Under the pieces are notes generated by a model. That model searched no databases, was not told the origin of the DNA, and saw only the letters and a program-made list of their open reading frames with translations. The position numbers and the translations under genes were made by a program. Shown here piece by piece: positions 42,779 to 54,312 of a stretch of 64,000 bases of DNA. Each line of letters starts with the position of its first letter. Position 1 is the stretch's first letter. The DNA is taken from contig CM055094.1 in the NCBI GenBank assembly GCA_029204225.1, forward strand, positions 66,796,536 through 66,860,535, written 5' to 3'. This stretch comes from Diphasiastrum complanatum (taxonomy: Eukaryota; Streptophyta; Lycopodiopsida; Lycopodiales; Lycopodiaceae).

Positions 42779-43081
42779 TCAACTGATGGAAGAGCTTGAA
42801 AATGAACTAGTCAAAAGTTGTTCACTGTACTTTAGTCTTGCTTGCTCCTTTTTTCTGTGATAGAGCTCAATTCTTTTTTCTTTCTCTAAATCACGTGGAG
42901 GTACAATAATTTTCCTAGAATTCATAGTTCCAATCAAATGTCATTGTAAGAATAAATTTGCAAGAAAAATTATAGACTCATATTCAAATAACAAATAAAG
43001 TGCAATTGATGTCAATATCAATAACAATATATACCTGCTATTGCGATCATGAGATGAATTGCCATCTGATGATGTTGACAT
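42779..43081 (-). CDS. Small two-exon ORF, basic helical protein of 60 residues (hypothetical)
   Basis: I do not recognise this gene. Exon 1 (43035-43081) starts MSTSSDGNSSHDRNS and ends with a GTATAT donor. Exon 2 (42779-42914) follows a TTCTAG acceptor and reads KIIVPPRDLEKEKRIELYHR and KKEQARLKYSEQLL, ending in a Ser-rich tail and TGA. The 120-bp intron joins the frames exactly (AG/G). The product has a Ser-rich start and a charged, probably helical middle. It lies upstream of the transposase-associated fragment on the same strand, inside the CACTA-like element, so it may be a TnpA-like accessory gene or a remnant of the same transcript. The call rests on splice consistency and composition only. 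Confidence 0.4.
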
Positions 43082-44290
43082 CGTCGATGACATATACACA
43101 TTATAGCCAACTACTCTATACCACTCATAAGTAATCATTATGAGACCATATGTACTGAACAAATATAATAAAATTTGTTAAAGACATGCCAACATCTAAT
43201 CCATGTATATTCTACTTATGCTTAATGTAAATCTAATATTCTAGTAACATTGCTATCAAGAAAATTGCTTGGGTGGGGCAACACATGACGAGCAATCAAA
43301 ATGAGGTTCATATTGACAAATGTTAGACATCAGTAGACAGTGCGTGCATGCCTATCTCAACTAATTTAAAGACCACATAGTAGTCAATGTTCGAAGCTCT
43401 CAGTTTAAACTCTTGTCTAATATGAGTGATGATCTCACTCGATCTTTCTTTCAAGATGGAATGATCAAAATCAAACAATCAGTCATATACTCAATTGATT
43501 CATTGCCCACTCAATCATTCATTTGATTAATTTATACTTGGCTCGAGTTAGTTAAAGATAAATCTCTTTGGATTGGCCTAGTGTGCCATGGTATTTCATG
43601 ACGAGCAATATGCATTCGCCCTTTCTATCTATGGTTGCTTTGTATACAAGAAATCATATACTAGATAACACACCATTGATCATCATCTTTATTACAATGC
43701 TAAATGATATTTCAACTAATTACTATGATTACATATAAGGTTATATAGGTCACACACCAACAATTAAAAAGATTTATCATATAGGTCACATATCACTAAG
43801 GTCCTCAATATAACATAAATGCATTTGATCATGAATCTAAATGACCCCATGCAACCATTTAAGAGGCCACATGACAAAAGCAAATTTTTTTTATTTGACC
43901 ATGTAATTATGTCATCAAATTATATCAAATCTATGACACCTAGAATATTAATAAACTAAATGTTTTATGACATCACCGATTTGACATAATGTTATGTCAT
44001 AAAATCTTAAAAAACTTGTCAAATTACTTGTTTAATAATAATATGTACTATTTCTTATCTCATGATTTTGTCTTCTATGTCAAATCTCAAGAAAAATAAA
44101 ATCTATAACAATATAAAACTAGTTTAAACAATTAAATACTACCATAATGATCTTTGAATTGATTTTTTTACATTCCATCATATTAAAAAAAAATATTTTT
44201 ATGTAAAATCCCACAATATAATATTCTCATAAAATCTAGAAAAGATTATGAGAATATTGAATGACATTTGAAGCATGCAAGCCCATGTGG
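43082..44290. other. AT-rich interior of the CACTA-like element
   Basis: No recognisable coding sequence or repeat in about 1.2 kb. Confidence 0.5.
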
Positions 44291-44324
44291 GAGACCTCTC
44301 ACATGCCAATAGAGGAAAAAAAAA

Positions 44325-44785
44325 ACGCGTGGAACATCCACGCGTGGATATCGCGTGGATTATCCACGCGTGGATAACTTCTGCGTGGATAATCCACACG
44401 AAATTTGAATGCCAATAAAATAGCATTTTTGCGAGCATTCTTGCTCCTCTTCTTTTGCTTTCAAGTTTTATAGGTTTTCTAATCTAGTGTTTAGTGCTCT
44501 TGCTTGCTATTGCTCTTCTAAGCTCTACAGATCTTGCTTGCTTGCTTGCTTACCTTCCCTCCCAAATAGTTGCCAGAATTTTCAGAATTCAATTTTGCGT
44601 GGATTATCCACGTGCGGATAATTTCACGCGCATAAATTCTTCGGCGCCGTGTAAAAAAACACACCGGTAGATTGGCCGGAGGCGTGTTCAATTTTTTTTT
44701 GGCGTGGATGTTCCACGCAAACAAAATTTCGGAAAATCGACTAAGTGTCAAGTCTCGCGTGGATACTCTGCGTGGATAAACACAG
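44325..44785. repeat. Palindromic subterminal repeats, right cluster
   Basis: Variants of GCGTGGAT(A/T)ATCCACGC lie at about 44325-44400 (several overlapping), 44596-44612, 44701-44717 and 44757-44778. The stretch 44550-44705 is an inverted copy of 38270-38425, including GGCGCCG and GGCCGGAGGCGTGTT blocks. Confidence 0.75.
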
Positions 44786-44800
44786 AGTTTTCTAGTTGTG
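44781..44800 (-). repeat. CACTA-like terminal inverted repeat, right end
   Basis: The minus strand from 44800 reads CACAACTAGAAAACTCTGTG. It marks the switch from palindrome-rich element sequence to the 44806-46402 retroelement copy. The partner end was not located. Confidence 0.55.
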
Positions 44801-44805
44801 CAAAA

Positions 44806-46402
44806 AAGATTAACTAATCATTACAAGGCATGATTACGCTAAATTACTGGTTAACCATCCCTCTGGTAATGTTACTTTTACCGTTGAGCATGACATCTTA
44901 GGAGCTTCACGCCTGACAGGCTGGAGGCCTTCGACATCGTGTCGGCTTCCATCGCCTAGTATCAGTATTCTTGTGTTGTCGAGTGTTCTGTAGTTGATCA
45001 AGATGTTATTGTTGCAGGTTATGTGTGTAGAGGAGGATGTCAAAAGATCTGAGATTGTACGTAGGATGTGTGGAGGGTGGTTGCAGGTCGTTTTGAGTTG
45101 TGAACAGATCTTAAAATGTACCATGTTTCTTGAATGGATCTGATCAGGGGTAGCGTTTTAGCATTGATTGTTTCATAATGTGAGTGGTGCAAGCGGCAAC
45201 GGGCCAGATGTTTACTGATTCTCTGCTCTAGGGATTCAGTTGGCTTTTTCTTGTTCTTGTTCCAGAACAGTTTCAAGGTTGGTTCTCCCTGTTATCAGGC
45301 TTCTTGGGCATTTTTTGGATGTTTTCTTGTTATTACATTGTCCAAAACTAGGTAGAATGGACTGATTAATGTTGTATTATTGTCCTGTCTGTCAAAAAAC
45401 ACTAAGCTTGGTCACTCTTGCACTGAAGCATATGCATAAACAACCACAATCAGTCAATCATGCATGCCAAAATGTTCAACCATCAGATCAGCATGCAAAT
45501 CAGTTGAACAATGATTGAAATCCTACTCTAATGCTGCAAAAACAAGTTACAATCAGATCCTAAACATACTATACTTGCATAAATCCACAAAACAAGAAAC
45601 AAGAAACTATTCTACAACATTTTAGAAGTCCAAAAATCAAGAAACCAACCAATCTTTTGATTCTTGGACATCCCAAGAACTTCAAGAACATGGTTGTAAG
45701 GGAATATGCAAGAATTACATCACAAACCCAGCCTATTTAGTTTACCTGAATGCTGATTTCTACATTAATCCACAAACAATAAATGAAGTCTAATCCACTC
45801 TAGGAAAGCAAGTTAACTAATCCACTCTACTATCTACAACCACACACAAAGGAGGGAAGGGCAAGATCATGAGTGCATTACTCAAGAAACAAGCATGATC
45901 AAGAAGCTCAATGGATGCACCAAAACTTGTGGAGGCACTTCTCAATTCAGCATGGAGTGGGTACATTTCACAAAAGCTCCTCTTCCCAAAGAGGGAGTCT
46001 CTTAAATAAGCAAGAGAGCTCCTTAGGTGGCATCCTAGTGGCATTTCTACATTACAAAAATCACAAGTGGAATAATGCTCTCCACTCAATCACTATATCG
46101 TAGTCGTGCTCCGCATAGCTGGTTGACTTTTCATGGAATAACATGAAGGCATTGTCGCTCTTCTCAGCATTCTTTGATGACTTTGCAACATGGCTTTCTC
46201 TGCTTTGTGTCTTCCTTTTGGGTTGTGCCAGTATTCATATGTTGAATGTCTTTTCTTCTTGCAGTGTGTGCAAGGTATTGTCGGGTTGAACCAGCATCTG
46301 TCTGCTGTGTGTACCGATTTGTGACAGTGATCATAGGTAGAGATTTCTTTGTTGTAGTTGCCTCTTGTCGAAGACTTCATTTGAGTTTTGTCGATCTTGG
46401 GA
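44806..46402 (-). repeat. Second copy of the gag-only retroelement interior
   Basis: Direct copy of 22728-24251 with scattered substitutions. It keeps about 43 bp near 45500-45545 that the 23424 site lacks. The 45817-46089 and 46093-46440 minus-strand frames mirror those at 23666-23938 and 23942-24229. The latter reads SVHTADRCWFNPTIPCTHCK, a decayed Copia gag zinc knuckle. It begins immediately outside the CACTA-like end at 44800. Confidence 0.8.
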
Positions 46403-47464
46403 TCTGTAGTTTGTGAATACTGAACTCGTAAGAAGCACAATAAGTGAGTAGATCTTATCCGAGTTAACCAAAATGACAGGCCAGAGTTGTAATGTTGAAT
46501 GCTTAGAATTAGTTTGTTGATTTATGCTTGCCATGTTCCACTCGTTGTGGAAATGCTGATGAAAAGAGATTTGTAATGAGTAATAGTGTTTTCGGTTGAT
46601 TGAGCAAAAGTGATAGGATGCTTCATTGGCAGGTTCAAGTCTAAGCATGTGTTTGTGTCTAGTAAGAGAATTCAGCATTGGTAGTGAGTTATGAATAGAG
46701 AGATATTTACCAAACATTCGTGCCATTGACGACTCACTTAGATTAGTGCATGATACGCCTAGATTACAATCGTAATTTTGCATCTACTTTTTTTCTTGTT
46801 TCTTTTTCGATATTTTATTGCTTAATAGCTTCGATTTGTTCTAACTCACTTTATATTTTGTTTATTTCATCTGCCAATTTCTATTGAAATGTCTCTTAAC
46901 ATTGTTTCTACATGTGCAACACTTTTTTTCTCCTATTTTACTTTTTTTCCTACACCATTTCCATCTCACTTCATTCCTATACCTAACCACACTCTATGAG
47001 GGGAGGATAAGCAAGTGGTATTATAATACTACTTCGTTCATTTTACGACTACGAAGTGTAGATTTCACACCACACTTAGTGGAAATAGCCAATTTTGGAT
47101 GCATTAGGAAGGTCTTACTTGAGGCTACAAGACTCTATATCAAGTTTTAGGCAATTGCTTGTAGAATTTGAAATATTCAATTCTTCGTGATTTTGTCAAA
47201 ACCCTAATTTTGATTGGATATCTATTTTGTGAGATTGCTGAACTTCATTAGAGTGTGTTTCAATCTTAGTAACTGGCAAGAGTCATTAGATTGAGAATAG
47301 ATCATAGGTTGATCATGACTTCTACATTCTATGTGTTGATTTGCTAGATATAAGTGCTAGAGTTCCATATCTTTGTGATTTCTTTTTGGAAACATTTGTT
47401 GTATTTCAAAAGAGTGCTTTGTGCATTGGAACATGTTGAAAGAAAAGGATAATCTCATTGCAAC
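46403..47464. other. Unassigned sequence and Copia leader
   Basis: A 150-codon minus-strand frame (46331-46783) is not recognised and overlaps gag debris. The last 250 bp resemble the leader before a Copia gag start. No LTR or PBS is seen. Confidence 0.4.
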
Positions 47465-48141
47465 ATGGCTACATCAAGTAGATACATGTTGGAAGGCAAT
47501 GATAGGCTTACCTCAAACAATTATTCATTGTGGAAAGTGAGGATGGAATCACTTCTTGAGATGCATGATGTTTTGGATATTGTTGTAGGTTTGGAGGAGA
47601 GGCCAGCAACACAACAAGAACAATTGAGGTATGAAAAGAGAGGTAAAAGATCTCTACGCATGATAAAGATGAATGTTACCAATGAACTTTTCAAGGAAAT
47701 TGGTAATAGTACTTCATTAAAGGATGCTTGGGATTCTTTAAAGAAGCTTTATCAATCCAAGTCTACTTCTAGAGTGTTGACAGACAAGCAAGGTAATCGT
47801 ACTCATGATGAAGATAATTTGGATTTTCAATACTCAAATGATGATGCTTTTGTGATGTCTTCATGTATGCCTGCTAATGATATAGATCTAGATCCGTGGT
47901 GGATTGATAGTCGTGCAAGCACCAAAGGGATTGGCACAATTCCTATTTCTCTCTCTACAAATAGGAACGTTCATTTGAAGGATGTTTTGTTCATACCTTC
48001 TATTACCAAGAATTTACTTAGTGTGATTCAACTACTAAGTAAAGGATTCAAAGTTGAGTTTGGTGGAGATGATTGCATGATCAAAAGGTAGGATATCTTG
48101 ATTGCAAAAGGTAAAAGACAAGCATTAGAGGAAGTTTGAGC
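47465..48141 (+). pseudogene. Copia gag/protease fragment related to the 653-bp-LTR family
   Basis: The frame starts with an ATG at 47465 and closely parallels the gag of the 32440-36390 element (SRYMLEGNDRLTSNNYSLWK, VRMESLLEM, RMIKMNVTNEL). After about 105 codons an internal deletion removes the rest of gag and the zinc knuckle. The frame resumes at NDDAFVMSSC, then WWIDSRAS, where the protease DSGA is altered and followed by another deletion, then TKGIGTIPISLSTNR and NLLSV. It stops at 48091 and is cut at 48142 by a MITE. Inactive. Confidence 0.85.
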
Positions 48142-48149
48142 TCCAAAAA
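48142..48149. mobile_element. Left tip of a MITE, separated from its body by the Copia insertion
   Basis: TCCAAAAA joined to GACCCTTTAAG at 54313 reconstitutes the terminus seen intact at 62673-63014 in reverse complement. The AAAAA part is the Copia target duplication. Confidence 0.75.
48145..48149. repeat. Target-site duplication AAAAA, left
   Basis: Repeated at 54308-54312. The low complexity would weaken it, but the MITE sequence resumes exactly across the pair. Confidence 0.8.
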
Positions 48150-48831
48150 TGTAAAAATTACAGCAAATAAGGATCCTAAAACACTTGAAATGATGAGGGA
48201 AACAATAGATTATGATTTCATAAGATTAGCACAAGTTGAACCATCAAAATCCATCAAAAATCTATGCTTGAACCTCACTAAATGGCCCAAATCCTTGAAG
48301 AAGGCTTCACACGTGTGAAAGTACGGCCTCCCACAGTCTGAGTACTGTACACCAGACCTACATTCAATCCTATAATCATTAGTAATCACAAGTACTCAAA
48401 CAATTATGAACATAGAGAGCAATTGCACCATTATGAGAGAAAAAACATGAAATTGCTTGATTGATTTTGGTGAGATATCATCACCTATATATACATGATC
48501 CATCACGGTTTTGGGCAGGTATGAGTAGCCCTAAACCTATCCCTAATGCTAATTTTGGTGGATCTTTCATCCCTACCAAGTTAGGGTTGGAATTTTGGAG
48601 ATCCCTCAACAATGCAAAAATTACCAAAAATAGCTCCTATTTTTTCTCCCTCGTATCTAAGCATAATTTGGACTCATTCCAAAGGTTCTAACACTTAGGT
48701 CTACTTGAGAACATCCTTATGAATGGAATCCTATGCTATTTGGCACGTGTGACAAGCCACATCATGACCATCTAACTATTTACAAGTCATATGACCAAAA
48801 CTAGTCAAGCTAGAATTGTGAATTTTTAACA
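48150..48831 (-). repeat. 3' LTR of the 48150-54307 Copia
   Basis: Plus-strand ends TGTAAAAATTAC and GAATTTTTAACA. It contains the CACGTG palindrome at 48303-48319 and a TATATATA box on the minus strand near 48486-48494. Confidence 0.96.
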
Positions 48832-48840
48832 CTCCTCCTG
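48832..48840 (-). other. Polypurine tract
   Basis: CAGGAGGAG on the minus strand, directly next to the 3' LTR. Confidence 0.85.
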
Positions 48841-48845
48841 ACTAT

Positions 48846-51800
48846 CTAGCTTGGTTCAATCATTGCTTTACTAATCACTCCAAGTGATGATCTGAACTTC
48901 ATAAAAGGTGTCTTTTGAAGTGGTTTAGTAAGTAGATCAGCTACACATTCATTGCTTGGAACATGCTCCAAAGCAATCTCCTTGGCTTGCACCATTTCTC
49001 TCACAAAGTGATGGCATATCTCAATGTGCTTAGATCTTGCATGGAAGATTGGGTTAGATGCAAGGTGTTGGGCTGATATATTGTCATTGTAGATGATTGG
49101 TGCCTCCTCTGAATCCATGATCTTTAGTTCCACCAATAATCTCTTGATCCAAAGTACCCCCTTTGTAGTGATTGTCAAAGCTTTGTACTCGGCCTCGGTT
49201 GAAGATAGAGATATAGTTTCTTGCTTTTTTGAAAGCCATGAAACCACACCTTCTCCTATGAAAGTTGAATAGGCACTTGTTGATTTCCTATCCCTCTTGT
49301 CCCCTGCAAAATCTGAATCACTAAATGCATGAAGGTTAATCACATCTCCTCTATATAGAATCCCAAAATCCAATGTACCCGAGATGTATCTTAGAATCCT
49401 CTTAGCCTTTTTCCAATGGATATTCAATGGATTTTGCATGGATTGGCTCAACCTACATACACTAAAGCTAAGATCTGGTCTAGTTATAGTGATCCACACT
49501 AAGGAACCTATAAGTTGCCTAAACAAAGTGATGTCCATGAAGGATCTTTCATCATCTTCATTTGGCACTTTTACATCTTGCTCCATTGGTGTGTCAACAC
49601 TTTTGCATAATTCCATCTTAAACTTCTTCAAAAGACTTTGAGCATAGTTTACTTGACTTATAAAGATAAAATCAGACCCTCTAAGTACTTCTATGCCTAA
49701 GATGAAGTGAAGACACCCTAGATCTACCATCTTGAACTCTAAGGATAGATCTATCTTGATTTTTTCAATACCATCAACACTATTTCCACTAATGATGATG
49801 TCATCTACATAAATGAGTAAAAGTACAATACCAACATCATCAAACTTAATGTAAAGAGTGGGATCATATTCACTTTGAACAAAAGAAAGTGAAATAAGAT
49901 AGCAATGTAGTCTTGAATTCCAAGATCTCGAGGCTTGCTCCAAGCCATAGATGCTTCTTTGGAGATGGCATACTTTGTTCTCCATTCCATGCTTGATGAA
50001 CCCTTGTGGCTGCTCCATATAGATATCCTCTTCCAAAAAACCATTCAAGAAAGCATTAGAGACATCCATTTGACATAGAATCCATCCAAAATGTGATGCA
50101 AGTGCAATGATTAGTCTTATTGTGACCATCTTGGCCACGGGTGCAAAAGTTTCCTCATAGTCTATCCCTCTCTCTTGAGCATAACCTTTTGCAACTAATC
50201 TTGCTTTATGTTTGTTAACACTCCCATTTGCATTCAACTTAAGCTTGAAGACCCACTTGCATCCTATTACATTCCTTTGAGGTCTCTCAACAAGCAACCA
50301 AGTTTCATTCTCAATCAAGGCATCATACTCATCCAACATAGCTTTATACCATTCTTTGGAGTTCAATGCATCTTCAACATTAGACGGTTCTTCAAAACTA
50401 GATAAAGCATAAGAAGTGGATGAGATACCCTCAACTTGCTGTCCTTTGCCTTGATATGTGAGCCTTGATGGCTCCACTTTTGCCCTTGAAGATCTCCTTG
50501 GTGTGATAGGTGGGTTTGGTGCTTGCTCCTCCATGAGCTCCTCCTCAAAACCAAGATCTTGCTCCTCGGCCATCTTCTTCTTGATTGTTGGAGCACTTGA
50601 GCCTTCTTCAAGCATATGCATATGATGTTCATCAAAGATGACATCCCTTGAAACAACAAATTTGTTCAAGGATGGGAGATAGACTTTGTAGCCCTTGCTT
50701 GAGCTTGCATATCCAAGCATGATCCCTCTTGTGGAAGATGGATCCTCCTTGGTTCTTGTTTCCAATGGCACATGCACATAACATATACACCCAAAAACTT
50801 TCAAGTGATTAAGATTGGGTTTCTTTCCATACAACATCTCATAAGGAGTTTTGCCTTCAATTGCTTTGCAAGACACCCTATTCATCAAGTAGTTTGCACA
50901 TACAAGAGACTCACCCCAAAAGGATTTGGGCAAACAAGCATCTAATCTTAAAGCCTTAGAACATTCACATAATGTTCTATTCCTTCTTTCAGCAACTCCA
51001 TTTTGTTGAGGAGTGTAAGGACAATAAGTCTCTTTCTTGATCCCTTCCTCCTCACAAAAGGCCTTGAACTCATTGGAGATGAATTCTCCACCATTGTCAC
51101 TTCTAAGAATCTTGATGCTATGATTATGATGCTTTTCCACAAACAACTTGAACTTTACAAAAGTATCAAATACTTGAGACTTGAAGGAAAGTAAGAACAC
51201 CCAACAATATCTTGAGTAGTCATCAATGAAGGTTAAAAACATGGATGAACCTCCATTAGATTTGGTGCTAGCAATGTGCACATCCGAGTGTATGAGTTCA
51301 AGAGGATGAGATGACTTTGTGATGGAGTTAGGAAACACCTTCTTATGTGCCTTGGATAAGGCACAAGCTTCACAAACCTTGTCTTCCTTTCCAATAGACC
51401 TTGGTAGGCCTAAAGCATACTCCTCCTTGATCATAGCCTCCATGGAACCCGAGTTGACATGTCCAAGTCTTTTGTGCCATAAAGTAAAGGTAGATATCTT
51501 GCTCTTCTCGGCCAACATGACAACATTAGTATCCACAAATGCATCCAACTTATAAAGTTTGCCAAGTCTAGTGCCCTTAGCCACTATCTTACCCTTCTTC
51601 TTGATGAAACATTCATTTGAAGCAAAGTCAACATTGAAACCATTGTCTACCATTTGGCCAACACTTAGTAGATTCTTTGTTATTGTAGGAATGTACAAAA
51701 CACCTTCTATGTTGATCTTTTTGGAAGATCCTAAGCAAAGGGGAATTCTACCAACTCCTTCAATCTTACAAGCTTCATCATTTGCTGTATAGATAGACTT

Positions 51801-52814
51801 TATAGGTCCATCATAAGATAAGAGAGAAGAGAAAAACTCCCTTTTACTAGTCATGTGTGAACTAGCACCCGAGTCAATCCACCAAGGATCTTCTCCTTTG
51901 AAGCTTGTTGAAGAAAATATGGACATCATGAGAGAGTCCTCATGTGAACTCTCCTCCTCCTCCTCTTTGCTCATGTTGGCTTGGCTTTGATCTTGCTTCC
52001 TCTTGAAGCATTCCGAGGCATAATGCCCCATCTTGCTACAATAGTAGCACTTCACCTTTGATTTGTCCTTCTTGACTTTGGTGGTTGATGGAGATGCCTT
52101 TGGGGGTCCTTCTTGATCCTCAAGCTTTGTAGACTTCTTGAATGTTGATCCTTTGCCTTTGGACTTGCCTTTGCCTTTGGTGAAGAGAGCTTGGTCATCT
52201 CCACCTTGGATGGAAAGCCTATCCATCCTCTCTTGCATTTGGCTCCTTCTTGATTCCTCGGCCATGAGTGTGCCTTGGAGTTCTTCAAGTATGGGTAGCT
52301 TACCCATAATTGCATATCCCTGAACCAAATTGTCAAATTCAAAGCTTAATCCATTCAATATGAGTTGAACAAGCTCTTCATCCTTGATAGGGTCACCTAT
52401 AAAGGCTAGCTCTTTGTTCAATTCCTTTACTCTTAGGACAAAAGTATGTGCACTCTCTCCTTTCTTTTGATAGCTTCTATAGATTTGATTCTTCAAAGCT
52501 AACATTCTAGTTTGGTTCTTGGATTCATAGACCTTTTGCAAAGTCTCCCAAGCATCTTGAGCTGAAGTGCAATCTCCTACCTCTCTTAAGAGTTCATTTG
52601 CAACATTCATTTTTATGCAATGTAGTGCAACATTGCACCTCTTGATGTATTTGGCTTTTTCTTGAGGATGAATAGGTTCACCCTCCTTACCATTTACAAT
52701 TTCCATCAGATCTTGCATAATCATGATAGATTCCATTCTAACTTTCCATATGGAATAGTTAGTTTTGTTGAGCCTTTCATTAGTATCCAAAAGATATGCA
52801 TTTATAGATGCCAT
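48846..52814 (-). CDS. Copia gag-pol polyprotein, 1322 residues, intact
   Basis: ATG at 52814, stop at 48846. UBN2-type gag at about 1-205; a basic Lys/Gly/Ser stretch at 210-230; zinc knuckle with C256, C259, H264 and C269; protease WWIDSGASSHM (DSG at 314-316); integrase HHCC, then the catalytic core with HSDVH, FIDDYSRY, RSDNGGEF and a PQQNGVAERRNR glutamate; RT with AFLNGFLEED, YGLEQASRSW and YVDDIIISG; RNase H with SDSDFAGD, SSTEAEYKAL and ECVADLLTKPL. It differs from the dead sister at 7455-11423 by few residues, and the two stops there are Glu and Ser codons here. K is replaced by E in the usual YGLKQ motif, of unknown effect. Confidence 0.96.
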   Translation of the reverse strand: MASINAYLLDTNERLNKTNYSIWKVRMESIMIMQDLMEIVNGKEGEPIHPQEKAKYIKRCNVALHCIKMNVANELLREVGDCTSAQDAWETLQKVYESKNQTRMLALKNQIYRSYQKKGESAHTFVLRVKELNKELAFIGDPIKDEELVQLILNGLSFEFDNLVQGYAIMGKLPILEELQGTLMAEESRRSQMQERMDRLSIQGGDDQALFTKGKGKSKGKGSTFKKSTKLEDQEGPPKASPSTTKVKKDKSKVKCYYCSKMGHYASECFKRKQDQSQANMSKEEEEESSHEDSLMMSIFSSTSFKGEDPWWIDSGASSHMTSKREFFSSLLSYDGPIKSIYTANDEACKIEGVGRIPLCLGSSKKINIEGVLYIPTITKNLLSVGQMVDNGFNVDFASNECFIKKKGKIVAKGTRLGKLYKLDAFVDTNVVMLAEKSKISTFTLWHKRLGHVNSGSMEAMIKEEYALGLPRSIGKEDKVCEACALSKAHKKVFPNSITKSSHPLELIHSDVHIASTKSNGGSSMFLTFIDDYSRYCWVFLLSFKSQVFDTFVKFKLFVEKHHNHSIKILRSDNGGEFISNEFKAFCEEEGIKKETYCPYTPQQNGVAERRNRTLCECSKALRLDACLPKSFWGESLVCANYLMNRVSCKAIEGKTPYEMLYGKKPNLNHLKVFGCICYVHVPLETRTKEDPSSTRGIMLGYASSSKGYKVYLPSLNKFVVSRDVIFDEHHMHMLEEGSSAPTIKKKMAEEQDLGFEEELMEEQAPNPPITPRRSSRAKVEPSRLTYQGKGQQVEGISSTSYALSSFEEPSNVEDALNSKEWYKAMLDEYDALIENETWLLVERPQRNVIGCKWVFKLKLNANGSVNKHKARLVAKGYAQERGIDYEETFAPVAKMVTIRLIIALASHFGWILCQMDVSNAFLNGFLEEDIYMEQPQGFIKHGMENKVCHLQRSIYGLEQASRSWNSRLHCYLISLSFVQSEYDPTLYIKFDDVGIVLLLIYVDDIIISGNSVDGIEKIKIDLSLEFKMVDLGCLHFILGIEVLRGSDFIFISQVNYAQSLLKKFKMELCKSVDTPMEQDVKVPNEDDERSFMDITLFRQLIGSLVWITITRPDLSFSVCRLSQSMQNPLNIHWKKAKRILRYISGTLDFGILYRGDVINLHAFSDSDFAGDKRDRKSTSAYSTFIGEGVVSWLSKKQETISLSSTEAEYKALTITTKGVLWIKRLLVELKIMDSEEAPIIYNDNISAQHLASNPIFHARSKHIEICHHFVREMVQAKEIALEHVPSNECVADLLTKPLQKTPFMKFRSSLGVISKAMIEPS

Positions 52815-53612
52815 CTAGTCTCCTAATCAAGGACTTGACACAAATGAAGGTTACTTCTATTGATTTGATTGAAGGTCTACCTTATACCACTTCTTAGGGA
52901 CCTGAAAAGATCAGTAATAGACTTCCTATAAAGATCTAAGAATGATCTCTAACAAAATCAAATCATAGAATACTAGAAACAATGCACTTGCTTGATTGAA
53001 GTAGACAATACTAGTAGAATTGCCCCTCTTTCTATAAAGAACATTAAAGCTTCCAAATGATCTGATCAAGAGTGAATTTCAGCAACCTAATATACTTCCA
53101 AAATCACTTGTAAAAGATCTAAATGGAACTTAATGAGGATGCAACACAATCTACTATCCAATCACAAGCAAAAAATGATCAAAATTGATGAAAAATTGAT
53201 CTAATTTGGTGCATAAGTCAAGCAATGGTTGGACTGAACCTAAATCACTCTAGGAGGTGCCTACTACACCTTAGAACAGCCTTGAAGAGTCCCCAAAACT
53301 CTGATCTTCCCTCTCCTTGAATGCTAGAAAGCCTCCTCTATGAAATCACCTCCAAAACTCGCTTAGAAATCAATGCTTGGAGCAAGCAAAACTTGCTATC
53401 TTGGTAATGTGAATTGAATTCAACTTTGCCTCTGGTTTTAGACACCTAAACACCTGCAAATGAAGTCACACAACACCAATCTCCAATGTATTTGACTCAC
53501 TTTCAGTTCTAGAATCAATACTAGATGCTAAGATCCAATCTACACAAGATTTAGATCAAAACTTGTGATCAAATTGAATGAAAACCAAGGATTTAGCTCA
53601 TTTCAGCCTTTA
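52815..53612 (-). other. Untranslated leader of the 48150-54307 Copia
   Basis: About 800 bp, nearly identical to the leader of the sister element. No coding frame. Confidence 0.75.
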
Positions 53613-53625
53613 GGATCTGATACCA
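53613..53625 (-). other. Primer binding site, one mismatch
   Basis: TGGTATCAGATCC on the minus strand next to the 5' LTR. The sister element has TGGTATCAGAGCC. Confidence 0.85.
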
Positions 53626-54307
53626 TATAAAAATTACAGCAAATAAGGATCCTAAAACACTTGAAATGATGAGGGAAACAATAGATTATGATTTCATAAG
53701 ATTAGCACAAGTTGAACCATCAAAATCCATCAAAAATCTATGCTTGAACCTCACTAAATGGCCCAAATCCTTGAAGAAGGCTTCACACGTGTGAAAGTAC
53801 GGCCTCCCACAGTCTGAGTACTATACACCAGACCTACATTCAATCCTATAATCATTAGTAATCACAAGTACTCAAACAATTATGAACATAGAGAGCAATT
53901 GCACCATTATGAGAGAAAAAACATGAAATTGCTTGATTGATTTTGGTGAGATATCATCACCTATATATACATGATCCATCACGGTTTTGGGCAGGTATGA
54001 GTAGCCCTAAACCTATCCCTAATGCTAATTTTGGTGGATCTTTCATCCCTACCAAGTTAGGGTTGGAATTTTGGAGATCCCTCAACAATGCAAAAATTAC
54101 CAAAAATAGCTCCTATTTTTTCTCCCTCGTATCTAAGCATAATTTGGACTCATTCCAAAGGTTCTAACACTTAGGTCTACTTGAGAACATCCTTATGAAT
54201 GGAATCCTATGCTATTTGGCACGTGTGACAAGCCACATCATGACCATCTAACTATTTACAAGTCATATGACCAAAACTAGTCAAGCTAGAATTGTGAATT
54301 TTTAACA
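53626..54307 (-). repeat. 5' LTR of the 48150-54307 Copia
   Basis: Promoter LTR of the element. The CACGTG palindrome lies at 53779-53795. The right target duplication AAAAA lies at 54308-54312. Confidence 0.96.
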
Positions 54308-54312
54308 AAAAA

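Larger units (their letters stand above)
48150..54307 (-). mobile_element. Complete, apparently intact Copia, 682-bp-LTR family
   Basis: The element is 6158 bp on the minus strand. The 682-bp LTRs (48150-48831 and 53626-54307) differ by about two bases by eye (TGTAAAA against TATAAAA at the tip, and GTACAC against ATACAC near 53820). PBS, PPT and AAAAA duplication are present, and one uninterrupted 1322-codon gag-pol is encoded. It is the sister of 5962-12120. The very low LTR divergence indicates a recent insertion. One LTR tip has TA for TG, which might impair integration of a new copy. Confidence 0.96.

Noticed and set aside
44466-44560. Short CTTGCTTGCTTGC tract
   Set aside because: A four-unit tetranucleotide run with no sign of function.
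49384-52342. Several 60-98 codon frames antisense or out of frame within the Copia gag-pol regions
   Set aside because: Shadows of the intact 1322-codon frame; composition follows the coding strand.
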